Shown here: piece by piece, positions 16,329 to 25,231 of the stretch
Position numbering within the stretch: position 1 is the first letter of the stretch
How the letters are laid out: each line of letters opens with the position of its first letter
Source of the DNA: Treponema sp. UBA937
GTDB lineage: Bacteria > Spirochaetota > Spirochaetia > Treponematales > Breznakiellaceae
Length of the DNA: 32,752 nt
Assembly (NCBI GenBank): GCA_002293455.1
Contig: DBDH01000051.1
Span: 1-32,752 of the forward strand
Direction: 5' to 3'
The notes under the pieces: generated by a model
Seen by the model: the letters and a program-made list of their open reading frames with translations, nothing else
What the model was told of the DNA's origin: nothing
The model's database searches: none
Translations under genes and position numbers: made by a program

Positions 16329-16514
16329 GGTTTATAAACTATTTTTTGTTAAATTAACAACTTTGTTTTAGCATTGCACACCGCAACACTCATGGAATGA
16401 TCTCATGAGTCTTGCCATCTGTCAACAATTTTTTTGATATATTAATAAAATTCTTAATGGTTTCGACTATTTTTTAATTTTTCTTGATATACAATCCTGT
16501 CTATGCTGAATATA
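16329..16514. promoter_or_regulatory. AT-rich convergent spacer with TTGATATA half-sites
   Basis: No gene is seen. TTGATATA, the half-site of the regulator's putative operator, occurs at 16434-16441 and 16484-16491, and the inverse TATATCAA at 16511-16518 at the end of the regulator gene. None pairs in the 8-6-8 arrangement. A small stem (ACTCATG 16388-16394 with CATGAGT 16404-16410) is also present. The half-sites may be chance in AT-rich DNA. Confidence 0.3.
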
Positions 16515-17435
16515 TCAAATATAAAGCCTCATAAGTATTCCCTGATCGTAATTGCCGAAACCTTTTCCAAAAATATTCATTCCGCCGACATGTTCCGCGT
16601 CGTTTTTAATTCCGATGCGGACTTTGATCGAAGAATGTTCCTGAAGAGAAAGATCGGCTAAATTGATGTCCGACACCTTATTTCCGTCCACGAAACTGCC
16701 CTCCGCCGTCACGCTCCAATATTTAAGAAGCCCATACTGAGAACCTTCGAGCTTCCACCATGAGGGGGTAAAAACGCCCCGCCGGTCGCCGAAATCTCCC
16801 GGAGAAGTCCACGACCCCAGTTCTACGTTATTTATCCACATCGTTATATCGGAAAGCCAGTTTTTGTTTGTTCCCGGAATTTCGGAAGAAAGTTCCAGTG
16901 ATATTTCGAGTTTTTTTGGTACGCGGCTTTCGTATCTTAAATTATTAGGAAATTTATATTCTACAAATCCGCTGCCCATCCAAATTAATCCCGCTTTTAC
17001 GCGATCCGGTTCCAGGAACGATTCGGGAGCGTCCAGATACCCGATAATGCGTTCCGATGAACACAGTCCGCAGGGAACCGCTACATCGTATTTCGTAAAA
17101 ATACCAATCGGCATTTCTACCTCAATACTGTTCTTCCGGCCTTTTTTTTCTTCCGGAAAACCAAGAATGATTTCAGAAAACGCAAGGCTGCACAGTTTTT
17201 GACTGCCCCTTTTAGCGTTTACTTTTTCAGAAGTTACCAAACCGGCTTTTTCCAGAATACTGATATTGGTAGCCACATTGGATTGGGGAAGATCGCAGAC
17301 TTCAGCCAATTCGTTAATATTCATGCTTTTTTTACGCAGCAGGTTCAAAAGCTGTATCCGCTGTTCCGAAGCAAGTGCTTTCAGTTTGTTTGTATCTTTC
17401 AACGGATCGATGAAAAGAATCTTGGTGTTTTCCAT
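16515..17435 (-). CDS. ArsR-type winged-helix regulator with a large beta-rich C-terminal domain
   Basis: The 306-residue protein has an N-terminal ArsR-like winged helix at about 15-90 (LKALASEQRIQLLNLLRKK, then INELAEVCDLPQSNVATNISILEKAGLV). The remaining 200 residues are rich in beta strand and aromatic residues (WSVTAEGSF, TPSWWKLEGSQYGLL, HVGGMNIFGKGFGNYDQG) and look like a jelly-roll sugar-binding domain. No metal-binding ArsR motif is apparent, though a CGLC pair occurs at 122-125. Its location between two arabinoside gene sets suggests it senses an arabinose-containing ligand. A candidate operator overlaps its own promoter and another lies before the transporter operon. There is no Shine-Dalgarno; a -10-like hexamer ends 7 bases before the ATG. 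The DNA-binding family is confident, the ligand inferred. Confidence 0.85.
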   Translation of the reverse strand: MENTKILFIDPLKDTNKLKALASEQRIQLLNLLRKKSMNINELAEVCDLPQSNVATNISILEKAGLVTSEKVNAKRGSQKLCSLAFSEIILGFPEEKKGRKNSIEVEMPIGIFTKYDVAVPCGLCSSERIIGYLDAPESFLEPDRVKAGLIWMGSGFVEYKFPNNLRYESRVPKKLEISLELSSEIPGTNKNWLSDITMWINNVELGSWTSPGDFGDRRGVFTPSWWKLEGSQYGLLKYWSVTAEGSFVDGNKVSDINLADLSLQEHSSIKVRIGIKNDAEHVGGMNIFGKGFGNYDQGILMRLYI

Positions 17436-17442
17436 GACGATT

Positions 17443-17466
17443 ATTATATCATACTTTCTTGATACA
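17443..17466 (-). promoter_or_regulatory. Operator and -10 box of the ArsR-type regulator gene
   Basis: TATATCAT (17445-17452) and TTGATACA (17459-17466) form an imperfect inverted repeat (six of eight positions) with a 6-base gap. On the minus strand TATAAT is at 17448-17443, inside the left arm, and ends 7 bases before the ATG. Regulator binding would cover the -10 box, giving autorepression. Confidence 0.55.
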
Positions 17467-17610
17467 TTCTAGAGCCATATCCGTTATTTCGGGGAAAAAA
17501 GAGGATATTAAAAAAATAATACTAATTTAGTCAGTATTATGTTTCGTTTATCCGCATTTTACAGCAGACTGATAAAAAGATTTTTGATGGATTCTTCAAG
17601 AAATAGGTAT

Positions 17611-17632
17611 TATATCAAAGTTACTTGATATA
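17611..17632. promoter_or_regulatory. Perfect 8-6-8 inverted-repeat operator upstream of the arabinoside transporter operon
   Basis: TATATCAA (17611-17618) and TTGATATA (17625-17632) are perfect inverted copies separated by AGTTAC. The geometry is the same as the site at 17445-17466 beside the ArsR-type regulator. It lies 44 bases before the -35 of the strong promoter at 17677. A TATACT at 17631-17636 could be a second -10 overlapping the site. Confidence 0.65.
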
Positions 17633-17676
17633 TACTAGGTGTTTTTCAAAAAAATGAAATATTTTCACGTTTTTTG

Positions 17677-17705
17677 TTGACATCTGAAAATTTGCATCGT
17701 ACAAT
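17677..17705 (+). promoter_or_regulatory. Strong promoter of the arabinoside transporter operon
   Basis: A perfect -35 TTGACA (17677-17682), a 17-base spacer and TACAAT (17700-17705, five of six matches). Transcription would begin near 17712, leaving a leader of about 40 bases containing the Shine-Dalgarno GGAGG before the ATG at 17753. The rest of 17467-17676 shows no gene. Confidence 0.75.
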
Positions 17706-17752
17706 GTTACTTAATCCTTATATAAGGATGAAAAAAAATTGGAGGAAAAACT

Positions 17753-19693
17753 ATGAAAAAGATGTTATTTGTACTATTAGTTTTGTGTCTTTGCGTTTCT
17801 CTTTTCGCCGGCGGCGGAGCCCAAGGGGGCAGAAGCGGAGGAGCTGCGGCACCAAGCAGCGCGATGATTCCCGGTGCTAACGTACCGCGTAATCAGACAG
17901 TCATTATGGAAAATCCTGAAGGAAATGTTGCTGTTCCTGACAATTTTAACCGTTGGACGCCTGGTGTCCGTGTTACTACAGGATTGCAGCAGCTCGCGAT
18001 GGATACCCTTTGGTACATCGACCCCAATGCCGGTGTTGCCGGTGTTTGGGAAAACGCTCTCGCGTCAGAACCGCCGATTTACAACGATAATTTTACCGAA
18101 ATGACGGTAAAACTGCGCACGGGAATCTACTGGAATGACGGCGTTGAATTTACCGCTGACGACCTTATCTACACGGTTGAAACTCAAATGGCAACTCCTG
18201 GGTTTGAATTCAACGGACAGTTCAACGAGAACATTGCAAGGATTGAAAGAGTCGATCCTACCACAGTAAAATTCGTTCTTAAGGAACCGAATTCACGCTT
18301 CCATGCTTTCTTTACGGTACGCTGGTCGGCTTGTTTCATCATGCCGAAGCATATTTTTGAAAAGCAATCCGATGTTATGGCCTTTAAGAACAATCCTCCT
18401 GTTGGTCTTGGTCCCTATAAACTCCATTCTTTCGATCCTCAGGGAAACTGGTTCCTCTGGGAAAAACGCGAAGACTGGCAGAGAACAACGCTCGGCCGCT
18501 TGGGCGATATGTCACAGGCACCCCGGTATGCTATGTATATCAACGCCGGTTCTCCTGACGTAAAGGTTATGACTCAGCAGAATCACCAGATTGATGTTAT
18601 TCATGATATTTCTATCGAAGGCGTTATGGCTCTTGCAAGGAGTAATCAATATACAAAAACCTGGTTCCCGGGCTTCCCCTGGGGACATCCGGATCCCACA
18701 CTTCCCGCGGTTATCTTGAACCATGAAAAACCCGGTTTGGATAATAAAGATGTACGTTGGGCACTGACATTGGCCATTGATATTGTCAATCTGGCAATTA
18801 CTTCCCACCGCGGAGCTATGACTGTTTCCGCTATCGCGATTCCTCCTACCGGAATGTATCCTTCTATCTATTTTGAGCCTCTCGAAGGATGGCTCCGCGA
18901 CTTCACCCTGGATCTCGGCGACGGCACTTCAATCAAACCCTACAACCCGAACGCGGCTGTAGAAATTGCAACTGAAGCACGGAAAACGCTTGGTGACATG
19001 GTTCCGACTGCTGAAGCCGACATAAAGAGATACATGGGAGCCGGTTGGTGGAAACACGATCTCGCGGCCGCTGAAAAATTGATGCTGAAAGCCGGAATGC
19101 GCAGAAACGCTGCCGGCAGATGGACGCTCCCCAACGGTCAGCCTTTCCAGATTAATGTATTGTCGGTAGACGATTTGGAACCCGGTCAGAACCGTGTCGC
19201 GGCGGCGGTTGTGGAAAGCTGGAGAGAATTCGGTATTGACGCAAATCAGGAAATCAGCGCGGACAGATTCCTTGCCGGAAGACAGGGAACGTACGATGCC
19301 GGTATTATGTGGAACGTAGAAACATGGGGCGGACATCCCGACCTCTTCTTCTTCCTTGGAACACTCCATTCAAGCCTTTACCAGCCCTCCGGAACATTGG
19401 CAACCGGAAGAAACTACAGCCGCTGGCGGAATCCGAAACTTGATACAATCATCGAAAGTATCGAAAATATCGGCTTTGACGATCCTAAGGGTATTGAACT
19501 CGGTATGGAATATGTAAAGCTTTCTGTCGAAGAAATGCAGCAGATTCCGCTGATGTCCTTCAACGTACAAACCGTTATGGATGAATACTATTGGACCGGA
19601 TATCCCAGCATAAATGATCCCTATACCGACCCTGTACCGAACTGGGCAAACTCAAGGTATATGTATCTCAAACTGAGACCTACCGGAAGGTAA
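17753..19693 (+). CDS. Family-5 (Dpp/Opp-type) extracellular solute-binding protein, probable arabinoside receptor
   Basis: The 646-residue protein starts with a Sec signal peptide (MKKMLFVLLVLCLCVSLFA) followed by GGGAQGG without a lipobox cysteine. The mature part has the SBP_bac_5 pattern: VKLRTGIYWNDGVEFTADDLIYTVE at about 120-145, the GLGPYKL region near 220, and RYMGAGWWKHDLAAAEKLMLKAGM further on. This family binds peptides, but also oligosaccharides in Thermotoga and others. Because the operon ends in two GH51 genes and has no peptidase, the ligand is inferred to be an arabino-oligosaccharide. A good Shine-Dalgarno precedes the ATG. A stable hairpin after the stop may reduce read-through into the permeases, giving an excess of receptor. 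Confidence 0.92.
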   Translation: MKKMLFVLLVLCLCVSLFAGGGAQGGRSGGAAAPSSAMIPGANVPRNQTVIMENPEGNVAVPDNFNRWTPGVRVTTGLQQLAMDTLWYIDPNAGVAGVWENALASEPPIYNDNFTEMTVKLRTGIYWNDGVEFTADDLIYTVETQMATPGFEFNGQFNENIARIERVDPTTVKFVLKEPNSRFHAFFTVRWSACFIMPKHIFEKQSDVMAFKNNPPVGLGPYKLHSFDPQGNWFLWEKREDWQRTTLGRLGDMSQAPRYAMYINAGSPDVKVMTQQNHQIDVIHDISIEGVMALARSNQYTKTWFPGFPWGHPDPTLPAVILNHEKPGLDNKDVRWALTLAIDIVNLAITSHRGAMTVSAIAIPPTGMYPSIYFEPLEGWLRDFTLDLGDGTSIKPYNPNAAVEIATEARKTLGDMVPTAEADIKRYMGAGWWKHDLAAAEKLMLKAGMRRNAAGRWTLPNGQPFQINVLSVDDLEPGQNRVAAAVVESWREFGIDANQEISADRFLAGRQGTYDAGIMWNVETWGGHPDLFFFLGTLHSSLYQPSGTLATGRNYSRWRNPKLDTIIESIENIGFDDPKGIELGMEYVKLSVEEMQQIPLMSFNVQTVMDEYYWTGYPSINDPYTDPVPNWANSRYMYLKLRPTGR

Positions 19694-19724
19694 GCCGGAT
19701 TTTAGTTTAGTCACGTGTTTTTAA

Positions 19725-19763
19725 GAGCTAATGTTGAAGCCTCTGAGACTTTGGCATTAGCTC
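19725..19763 (+). terminator. Intra-operon hairpin, probable attenuator or processing site
   Basis: GAGCTAATG (19725-19733) pairs perfectly with CATTAGCTC (19755-19763), and the stem extends inwards through G-T, A-T and G-C pairs. No T run follows, so it is more likely a partial terminator or 3' stabiliser for the receptor message. Its outline matches the dispersed hairpin family. The rest of 19694-19847 is featureless. Confidence 0.6.
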
Positions 19764-19847
19764 AATTTGCAAAAAACCATGTAAAAAACGCGCTTTAGAT
19801 TATATCGTTCTTTAAAATATAAAGAGTTTTAACGATAAGGAGATCGA

Positions 19848-20864
19848 ATGCGTAAATTTTTGTTGAATTATGTGCTTCCCCGCATAGGTCAGTATTTTTT
19901 GATTATTTTCCTGGGAGTCACCGTTACCTTTATTATTCCGCGGCTTTCTCCCAGCGATCCGGTGGAAGCACAGATATCCCGCATTATGTCTAGAGGCGGA
20001 AGCGGACAGGCAAGCGGAGAAGCAATGGAATCCATGAGGAATAGCTTAACCGAGTTGTATGGTCTTGGAGGTTCCACATGGGAGCAGTATGTTGGGTTAT
20101 GGAGCCGTTTGATTCGGGGAGATCTTGGCCCTTCATTTTCTTCGTTTCCGACCCCTGTTATAGAACTTATCCGCAGTGCGCTTCCCTGGACATTAGGTTT
20201 GCTTATTACCGCGACAATTATTTCCTGGATTATAGGTAATTTGCTTGGGGTTATCGCGAGTTATTATCCAAAAAACAAACTGCTCAATACCGTGGATGTA
20301 TTGAGTCAGGCGGTGCGCCCTATTCCCTATTACCTCATGGCCCTGCTCCTGATGACGTTTTTTGGTTTTATGTGGCCTATTTTCCCCATGCGCGGAGCCT
20401 ATCCCATGGGAATGATACCTGAATGGTCATGGCATTTTGCGGTAACAGTATTGTATCATTCTATACTTCCCGCGTTCAGCCTTGTTATTGTCGGGGCGGG
20501 AAGCTGGTTTATCGGAATGAAGTCGCTTACATCAAATATCATCAGTGAAGATTATGTGGTGTATGCCGAAACAGCGGGATTAAAACCGCGGAAAATACTT
20601 TTTGGCTATGTTATGCGCAATGCTCTTCTGCCGCAGGTAACCGGGCTCGCTCTTCAAATTGGAATGATCTTTAACGGCTCGTTGATTTTGGAAGTTATTT
20701 ATACCTATCCTGGTTTGGGAGATTTAGCATTCAAAGCCATCAAGGCCAGTGATTATAGTCTTGTTATGGGAATTACGCTTTTTTCTATCGTTGGAGTTGC
20801 CACAACAGTTCTTGTCATGGATCTGTTGTACCCCCTCTTTGATCCCCGCGTAAGATATCAATAG
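19848..20864 (+). CDS. DppB/OppB-type ABC transporter permease
   Basis: The 338-residue integral membrane protein has a first transmembrane helix at about 12-32 and about five more. It has the DppB N-terminal pattern (VTVTFIIPRLSPSDPVEAQI), a long periplasmic loop, and the cytoplasmic EAA loop EDYVVYAETAGLKPRKILFGYVMRNALLP. The C-terminus, MDLLYPLFDPRVRYQ, is diagnostic of this permease subfamily. The start is set by AAGGAG (19837-19842) 5 bases upstream. It pairs with the next permease to form the membrane channel of the putative arabinoside importer. No defect is visible. Confidence 0.93.
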   Translation: MRKFLLNYVLPRIGQYFLIIFLGVTVTFIIPRLSPSDPVEAQISRIMSRGGSGQASGEAMESMRNSLTELYGLGGSTWEQYVGLWSRLIRGDLGPSFSSFPTPVIELIRSALPWTLGLLITATIISWIIGNLLGVIASYYPKNKLLNTVDVLSQAVRPIPYYLMALLLMTFFGFMWPIFPMRGAYPMGMIPEWSWHFAVTVLYHSILPAFSLVIVGAGSWFIGMKSLTSNIISEDYVVYAETAGLKPRKILFGYVMRNALLPQVTGLALQIGMIFNGSLILEVIYTYPGLGDLAFKAIKASDYSLVMGITLFSIVGVATTVLVMDLLYPLFDPRVRYQ

Positions 20865-20873
20865 GAGACGAGA

Positions 20874-21731
20874 ATGATAAAAATAATCCGTGATCTTTTT
20901 CGTTTTGACTGGCGTTTCCGTGTTGGTTTTGTTTTCGTTCTTTTAATTATGATAATGACTGTTATGTCTTTCTTTTCTCCTTATGATTTGAGCAAAACCT
21001 TGCAAGTCGGCATGGATCTTCCTCCTTCTTTTCAGCACCCGTTCGGCACGAATAGCCGGGGTCAGGATATGTTTTGGTGGATGGCAGCGTCTATACGGAA
21101 TTCTCTGTATTTGGGTGTGATAACCGCGCTGATATCCAGAGTGATCGCCATTTTAGTGGGACTTACAGCCGGTTATCGGGGCGGCGCTCTTGATAAGATT
21201 CTTATGGCTGTAAACGATGCTTTTGTCGTTATGCCCATTCTTCCCATTATGATTTTGCTGAGTTTTTTGATACGAGGCAATGTCAGCATTACCCTTTTAG
21301 CCTTGCTGCTTGGTATTTTCGGCTGGCCTTGGGATGCTCGCCTTATCCGCGCTCAGGTTCTAAGTCTTAAAGAACGGTCTTTTACGCGGACGGCTGTGTA
21401 TTCGGGGACGAAAACGCTTCGAATCACGCTTACAGAGCATCTTCCTTTTGTACTTCCGGTTGTTTTCGCTACGACCATTAACAATATGATCTGGTCTATC
21501 GGCATGGAAGTAACACTCGGTATTCTCGGTTTGTCCGATGTAACAAATCCTTCTTTGGGATCGACGATTTTCCAGGCTAACACTCATCAGGCTCTTATGG
21601 CAGGTGTATGGTGGTGGCTTGCCTCTCCCATCGTGGTTTCTATTGTTTTGTTTTTGGGGCTTTATCTTCTGACTTCCAGTATCAACGAATATATTGATCC
21701 CCGGACCCGGCTGCGCCGGATGGGAGCGTAA
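20874..21731 (+). CDS. DppC/OppC-type ABC transporter permease
   Basis: This 285-residue permease is the second membrane subunit. It begins with a cytoplasmic stretch and a transmembrane helix (VGFVFVLLIMIMTVMSFF), followed by the DppC hallmark HPFGTNSRGQDMFWWM. The EAA-like loop is SFTRTAVYSGTKTLRITLTEHLPFVLP, and the end, STINEYIDPRTR-like, reads SSINEYIDPRTRLRRMGA. A Shine-Dalgarno AGGAG overlaps the stop of the previous gene. The following ATPase gene begins one base after its stop, so the genes are tightly coupled. Confidence 0.93.
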   Translation: MIKIIRDLFRFDWRFRVGFVFVLLIMIMTVMSFFSPYDLSKTLQVGMDLPPSFQHPFGTNSRGQDMFWWMAASIRNSLYLGVITALISRVIAILVGLTAGYRGGALDKILMAVNDAFVVMPILPIMILLSFLIRGNVSITLLALLLGIFGWPWDARLIRAQVLSLKERSFTRTAVYSGTKTLRITLTEHLPFVLPVVFATTINNMIWSIGMEVTLGILGLSDVTNPSLGSTIFQANTHQALMAGVWWWLASPIVVSIVLFLGLYLLTSSINEYIDPRTRLRRMGA

Positions 21732-21732
21732 T

Positions 21733-22740
21733 ATGGCGAATTTATTACAAGTGCAGGGCCTCAAAGCCTATTACAAAACTGAAATGTATGGTATTTCCCG
21801 CCTGGTCAAGGCCGTCGATGATGTAACCATGAATCTTAAAAAAAATGAGATTTACGGCATAGCGGGCGAATCGAGCTGCGGTAAAACCACATTGATCAAG
21901 GTATTATCCGGAACGATTAAGAATCCGCTCAAAGTATATGAAGGGTCTGTGAATTATCAGTTTAAGCGCGGGGAAAAAGATATATTGACGGTTCCCAATG
22001 ATGAGCTTCAGCGCGATATCCGATGGAAGGAAATTGCATACGTTATGCAGGGTTCCATGAGCGTGCTTAACCCGGTAAGAAAAGTAATGAAAACCTTTGA
22101 GGATATTATTGCCACCCACGAAGGAATAAAGAACCGCAAGGAATTCAACGAACGTATACGGGAGCATGTCAAAAAACTCGGCCTTCCTCCCGATGTGCTT
22201 AAATCTTACCCGCACGAGCTTTCCGGCGGTATGCGGCAGCGTGTCGCGATAGCGCTTGCTACGGTGTTCCATCCAAGCCTTATTATTGCGGATGAACCTA
22301 CCACGGCGCTTGACGTTGTGGTACAGCGCGGCGTTTTACAGCTTCTTAAAGAGATACAATCCGCGTCGCATAATACAGTAATGCTTGTAACGCACGATAT
22401 GGCGGTTCATGCCAATGTTGCCGACCGCGTGGGGATTATGTATGCGGGACGCCTTGTGGAAGAAGCTCCCGCGGATGTCATTTTCCGCCGTCCACGCCAT
22501 CCGTATACGCAGCACCTTATCAGTTCACTTCCTGTTATCGGTGACAAAACCGGAAAGGGCAGTCTTGACGGAACGCCGCCTAACCTGGCGAATCCGCCCG
22601 AAGGCTGCCGCTTTCATCCCCGCTGCAAAGAAGCCATGAAAATTTGTAAGACCCAGGTCCCCGCCATGCTTGATATGGGAGAAGAACACAGGGCAGCCTG
22701 TCATCTATTAAATAATGAGGCACCGGAGGCAAAACAATGA
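21733..22740 (+). CDS. DppD/OppD-type ABC transporter ATPase
   Basis: The 335-residue cytoplasmic ATPase starts at the ATG at 21733; an earlier in-frame codon at 21694 would overlap the permease gene and is rejected. Walker A is GESSCGKTT, where the usual GESGSGKS has Ser-Cys in place of Gly-Ser. The signature is LSGGMRQRVAIA and Walker B is LIIADEPTTALD, followed by the switch histidine in MLVTHDMAVH. The oligopeptide/dipeptide C-terminal region includes GCRFHPRCKEAMKIC, whose cysteines bind an iron-sulfur cluster or metal in some relatives. It overlaps the next ATPase gene by four bases (ATGA). Confidence 0.93.
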   Translation: MANLLQVQGLKAYYKTEMYGISRLVKAVDDVTMNLKKNEIYGIAGESSCGKTTLIKVLSGTIKNPLKVYEGSVNYQFKRGEKDILTVPNDELQRDIRWKEIAYVMQGSMSVLNPVRKVMKTFEDIIATHEGIKNRKEFNERIREHVKKLGLPPDVLKSYPHELSGGMRQRVAIALATVFHPSLIIADEPTTALDVVVQRGVLQLLKEIQSASHNTVMLVTHDMAVHANVADRVGIMYAGRLVEEAPADVIFRRPRHPYTQHLISSLPVIGDKTGKGSLDGTPPNLANPPEGCRFHPRCKEAMKICKTQVPAMLDMGEEHRAACHLLNNEAPEAKQ

Positions 22741-23720
22741 GTAACACAAAACTTCTTGATGTGCGTCATGTAAGCCGTTCCTTCCGTGTGGGGGGACTTT
22801 TAAGCGGTGTTAACATGATGGCGGTAAACGATCTTACTTTTTCGCTTGATAAAGACAAGCCTGAAATCTTCACCATAGCGGGAGAATCCGGAAGCGGGAA
22901 GACGACCCTTTCGCGGATGCTGCTTCGGGATCTTGATCCGACATTGGGCGAAGTTTTTTTTGAGGGGCGTGATGTGTCCGCGATAAAAAAGAGAAACGAA
23001 TTTACCGCGTTTATGCAAAAAGTCCAGCCGGTATTTCAAAATCCCTTTGAGACTTTCAACCCTCTGCGCCGTGTGGAAGAATACCTCTTTGATACGGCGA
23101 TTAATTTCGGTATAGCAAAAGACAAAAAGTCCGCTATGGAAGAAGCGGACAGGGCCTTGCATCTTGTGGGGCTTTCGCTTGAGGAACTTTCGCGCCGTTA
23201 TCCCCACGAACTTTCAGGCGGACAGATTCAGCGTATTTCTGTAGCGCGCGCCCTCATTTCAAAGCCAAGCCTTATTCTGGCCGATGAGCCTGTGTCAATG
23301 GTTGACGCAAGCCTCAGAATGACGATTGTAAATCTTTTTAAAAAACTGCGGGACGAGGAAAAAGTAAGCATCATTTACATAACCCACGATCTTGCGACTG
23401 CTTACTACATAAGCGACCGCATTGCGGTCATGCTCCGCGGATATGTGGTTGAGATGGGGCCGGTAGAAAAAGTTTTGGGCAGTCCTCTTCATCCTTATAC
23501 ACAGCTTTTAAAAGAATCGGTTCCTTCGCCGGAACCGGAGAACAAGGAAGACTGGGCAAAACGTATCGGTCTTTCAACTATTGAGGTAAAGGAATATTCA
23601 AGACAAGGTTGTAAGTTTGCGGGCCGGTGTCCCAAGGTAACTGAGAGATGTAAACAGGCTGATCCGCCGGACGTTGAGGCAGAAGGCAGAACGGTAAAGT
23701 GCTATCTTTACTCAAATTAA
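22737..23720 (+). CDS. DppF/OppF-type ABC transporter ATPase
   Basis: The second ATPase is 327 residues with Walker A GESGSGKTT, signature LSGGQIQRISVARAL, Walker B LILADEPVSMVD and switch histidine in IYITHDLATAYY. The C-terminal cysteine segment is CKFAGRCPKVTERC. With the upstream ATPase it forms the heterodimer that powers the importer. Its Shine-Dalgarno GGAGG (22725-22729) is within the previous coding sequence and the start overlaps the preceding stop by four bases. The next gene, a GH51 enzyme, follows after 20 bases, tying transport to arabinoside hydrolysis. Confidence 0.93.
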   Translation: MSNTKLLDVRHVSRSFRVGGLLSGVNMMAVNDLTFSLDKDKPEIFTIAGESGSGKTTLSRMLLRDLDPTLGEVFFEGRDVSAIKKRNEFTAFMQKVQPVFQNPFETFNPLRRVEEYLFDTAINFGIAKDKKSAMEEADRALHLVGLSLEELSRRYPHELSGGQIQRISVARALISKPSLILADEPVSMVDASLRMTIVNLFKKLRDEEKVSIIYITHDLATAYYISDRIAVMLRGYVVEMGPVEKVLGSPLHPYTQLLKESVPSPEPENKEDWAKRIGLSTIEVKEYSRQGCKFAGRCPKVTERCKQADPPDVEAEGRTVKCYLYSN

Positions 23721-23740
23721 TTAATTAGGAAGCAAAAAAC

Positions 23741-25231
23741 ATGAACAGGGTTATTGTTAACGCAGCGCAAGGCGATGCCCGGATAAGCCGCCACATTTAT
23801 GGTCACTTTTCCGAACATCTTGGCCGCTGTATATACGGCGGTTTCTGGGAGGGGGAAGATTCTCCCATTCCCAATGTCAGAGGAATCAGGAAGGATGTGG
23901 TTGCGGCTCTCAAGAAGATAAAGATTCCGAATCTCCGCTGGCCAGGCGGCTGTTTTGCCGATGAGTATCACTGGCAGGATGGCATAGGGCCGCGTTCGGA
24001 ACGGCCTAAGATGATCAACACGCACTGGGGCGGCGTTACCGAAGATAACAGTTTCGGCACGCACGAGTTTCTCGACCTCTGTGAACAATTGGAAACCGAA
24101 CCGTATATTTGCGGCAATGTGGGAAGCGGCACGGTCCAGGAATTGTCTCAATGGGTAGAATACTGTAATTTTGACGGTGTAAGCCCTATGGCAGACCTCC
24201 GCAGAAAGAACGGCCGTGATAAGCCCTGGGATGTAAAGTTTTGGGGCATCGGTAATGAAAGCTGGGGCTGCGGCGGAGACATGACGCCTGAGTTCTACGC
24301 GGATAATTACCGGCGTTACGCTGTCTATGTAAGAAAATACGGAAACAACGCCCCGTATAAAATCGCCTGCGGTCCCAACGATAGTAACTACAACTGGACC
24401 AAAGTCCTGATGGAAAAAACCCGCGGTAAACACGGCCCCTTGATGGACGGCCTTTCTCTTCATTATTATACCGTTCCGGGAGAGTGGGCCCGCAAAGGAT
24501 CGGCTCTGGAATTTGGGGAAGCCGAGTGGCTTATCACCATGCAAAAGGCTTATGTTATGGATGAACTTGTCCGCAAGCACGGCGCCATTATGGACGAGTA
24601 TGATCCTCTGCGTAAGGTTGCGCTTATTATTGACGAGTGGGGAACCTGGTTTGATGTCGAGCCCGGAACGAATCCCGGTTTTCTGTATCAGCAGAATTCG
24701 CTGCGGGACGCGCTTGTGGCCGGTATTCATTTCAACATTTTTAACAATTATGCCGAGCGTGTCGGAATGGCAAATATCGCGCAGACCATCAACGTACTGC
24801 AATCGGTGATCCTTACCGAAGGCAGGAAGATGGTGCTGACACCGACCTACCATGTGTTCGATATGTACCAAGTGCATCATGACGCGCTTAGGCTGCCCGT
24901 TCATGTTGAAAGTGAAACGTGTCCGCTGGGCTTCGACTCGATTCCGCTTGTTACCGCAAGCGCGTCCGAAGATGAAAACCGCAGGATTCACGTATCGCTG
25001 ACCAACATCGATCCTAAAAATGAACGGCAGCTTTGCCTTGAACTCCGCGGCGTATCATGTAAGATTTTGAGCGGCAAGATTGTCACCTCGGAAAACATGA
25101 CGGATCATAACACCTTTGACAACAGCGAAAAGGTAACGATGAAGGATTTTTCCGGGGCATCGTCTGACGGAAACGGAAGGATAAAGGTAACGCTGCCGCC
25201 TAAATCGGTGGTAACCCTGGAACTTGCGTGA
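23741..25231 (+). CDS. GH51 alpha-L-arabinofuranosidase (copy 2, operon member)
   Basis: This 496-residue cytoplasmic enzyme has acid/base Glu173 in WGIGNESWG and nucleophile Glu299 in LIIDEWGTW, with the substrate-pocket segments LRWPGGCFADEYHW (65-78) and SLHYYTVPG. Compared with copy 1 it carries a longer insertion between the two catalytic residues (the ALEFGEAEWLITMQKA region). The family removes terminal alpha-L-arabinofuranosyl groups; division of labour among the three copies by linkage (1,2/1,3/1,5) is likely but not readable from sequence. AGGAAG (23727-23732) precedes the ATG by 8 bases. The stop overlaps the GTG of the zinc-ribbon gene. Confidence 0.94.
   Translation: MNRVIVNAAQGDARISRHIYGHFSEHLGRCIYGGFWEGEDSPIPNVRGIRKDVVAALKKIKIPNLRWPGGCFADEYHWQDGIGPRSERPKMINTHWGGVTEDNSFGTHEFLDLCEQLETEPYICGNVGSGTVQELSQWVEYCNFDGVSPMADLRRKNGRDKPWDVKFWGIGNESWGCGGDMTPEFYADNYRRYAVYVRKYGNNAPYKIACGPNDSNYNWTKVLMEKTRGKHGPLMDGLSLHYYTVPGEWARKGSALEFGEAEWLITMQKAYVMDELVRKHGAIMDEYDPLRKVALIIDEWGTWFDVEPGTNPGFLYQQNSLRDALVAGIHFNIFNNYAERVGMANIAQTINVLQSVILTEGRKMVLTPTYHVFDMYQVHHDALRLPVHVESETCPLGFDSIPLVTASASEDENRRIHVSLTNIDPKNERQLCLELRGVSCKILSGKIVTSENMTDHNTFDNSEKVTMKDFSGASSDGNGRIKVTLPPKSVVTLELA

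Noticed and set aside
17467..17752. A riboswitch or structured leader before the binding-protein gene
   Set aside because: The predicted leader is only about 40 bases (17712-17752) and shows no recognisable aptamer; the upstream signals are DNA operator and promoter elements.
23717..24991. Long open frame (424 codons) on the minus strand opposite the second GH51 gene
   Set aside because: It is the antisense shadow of a well-supported enzyme gene with GC-rich third positions; its translation has no recognisable domain and no ribosome-binding site.
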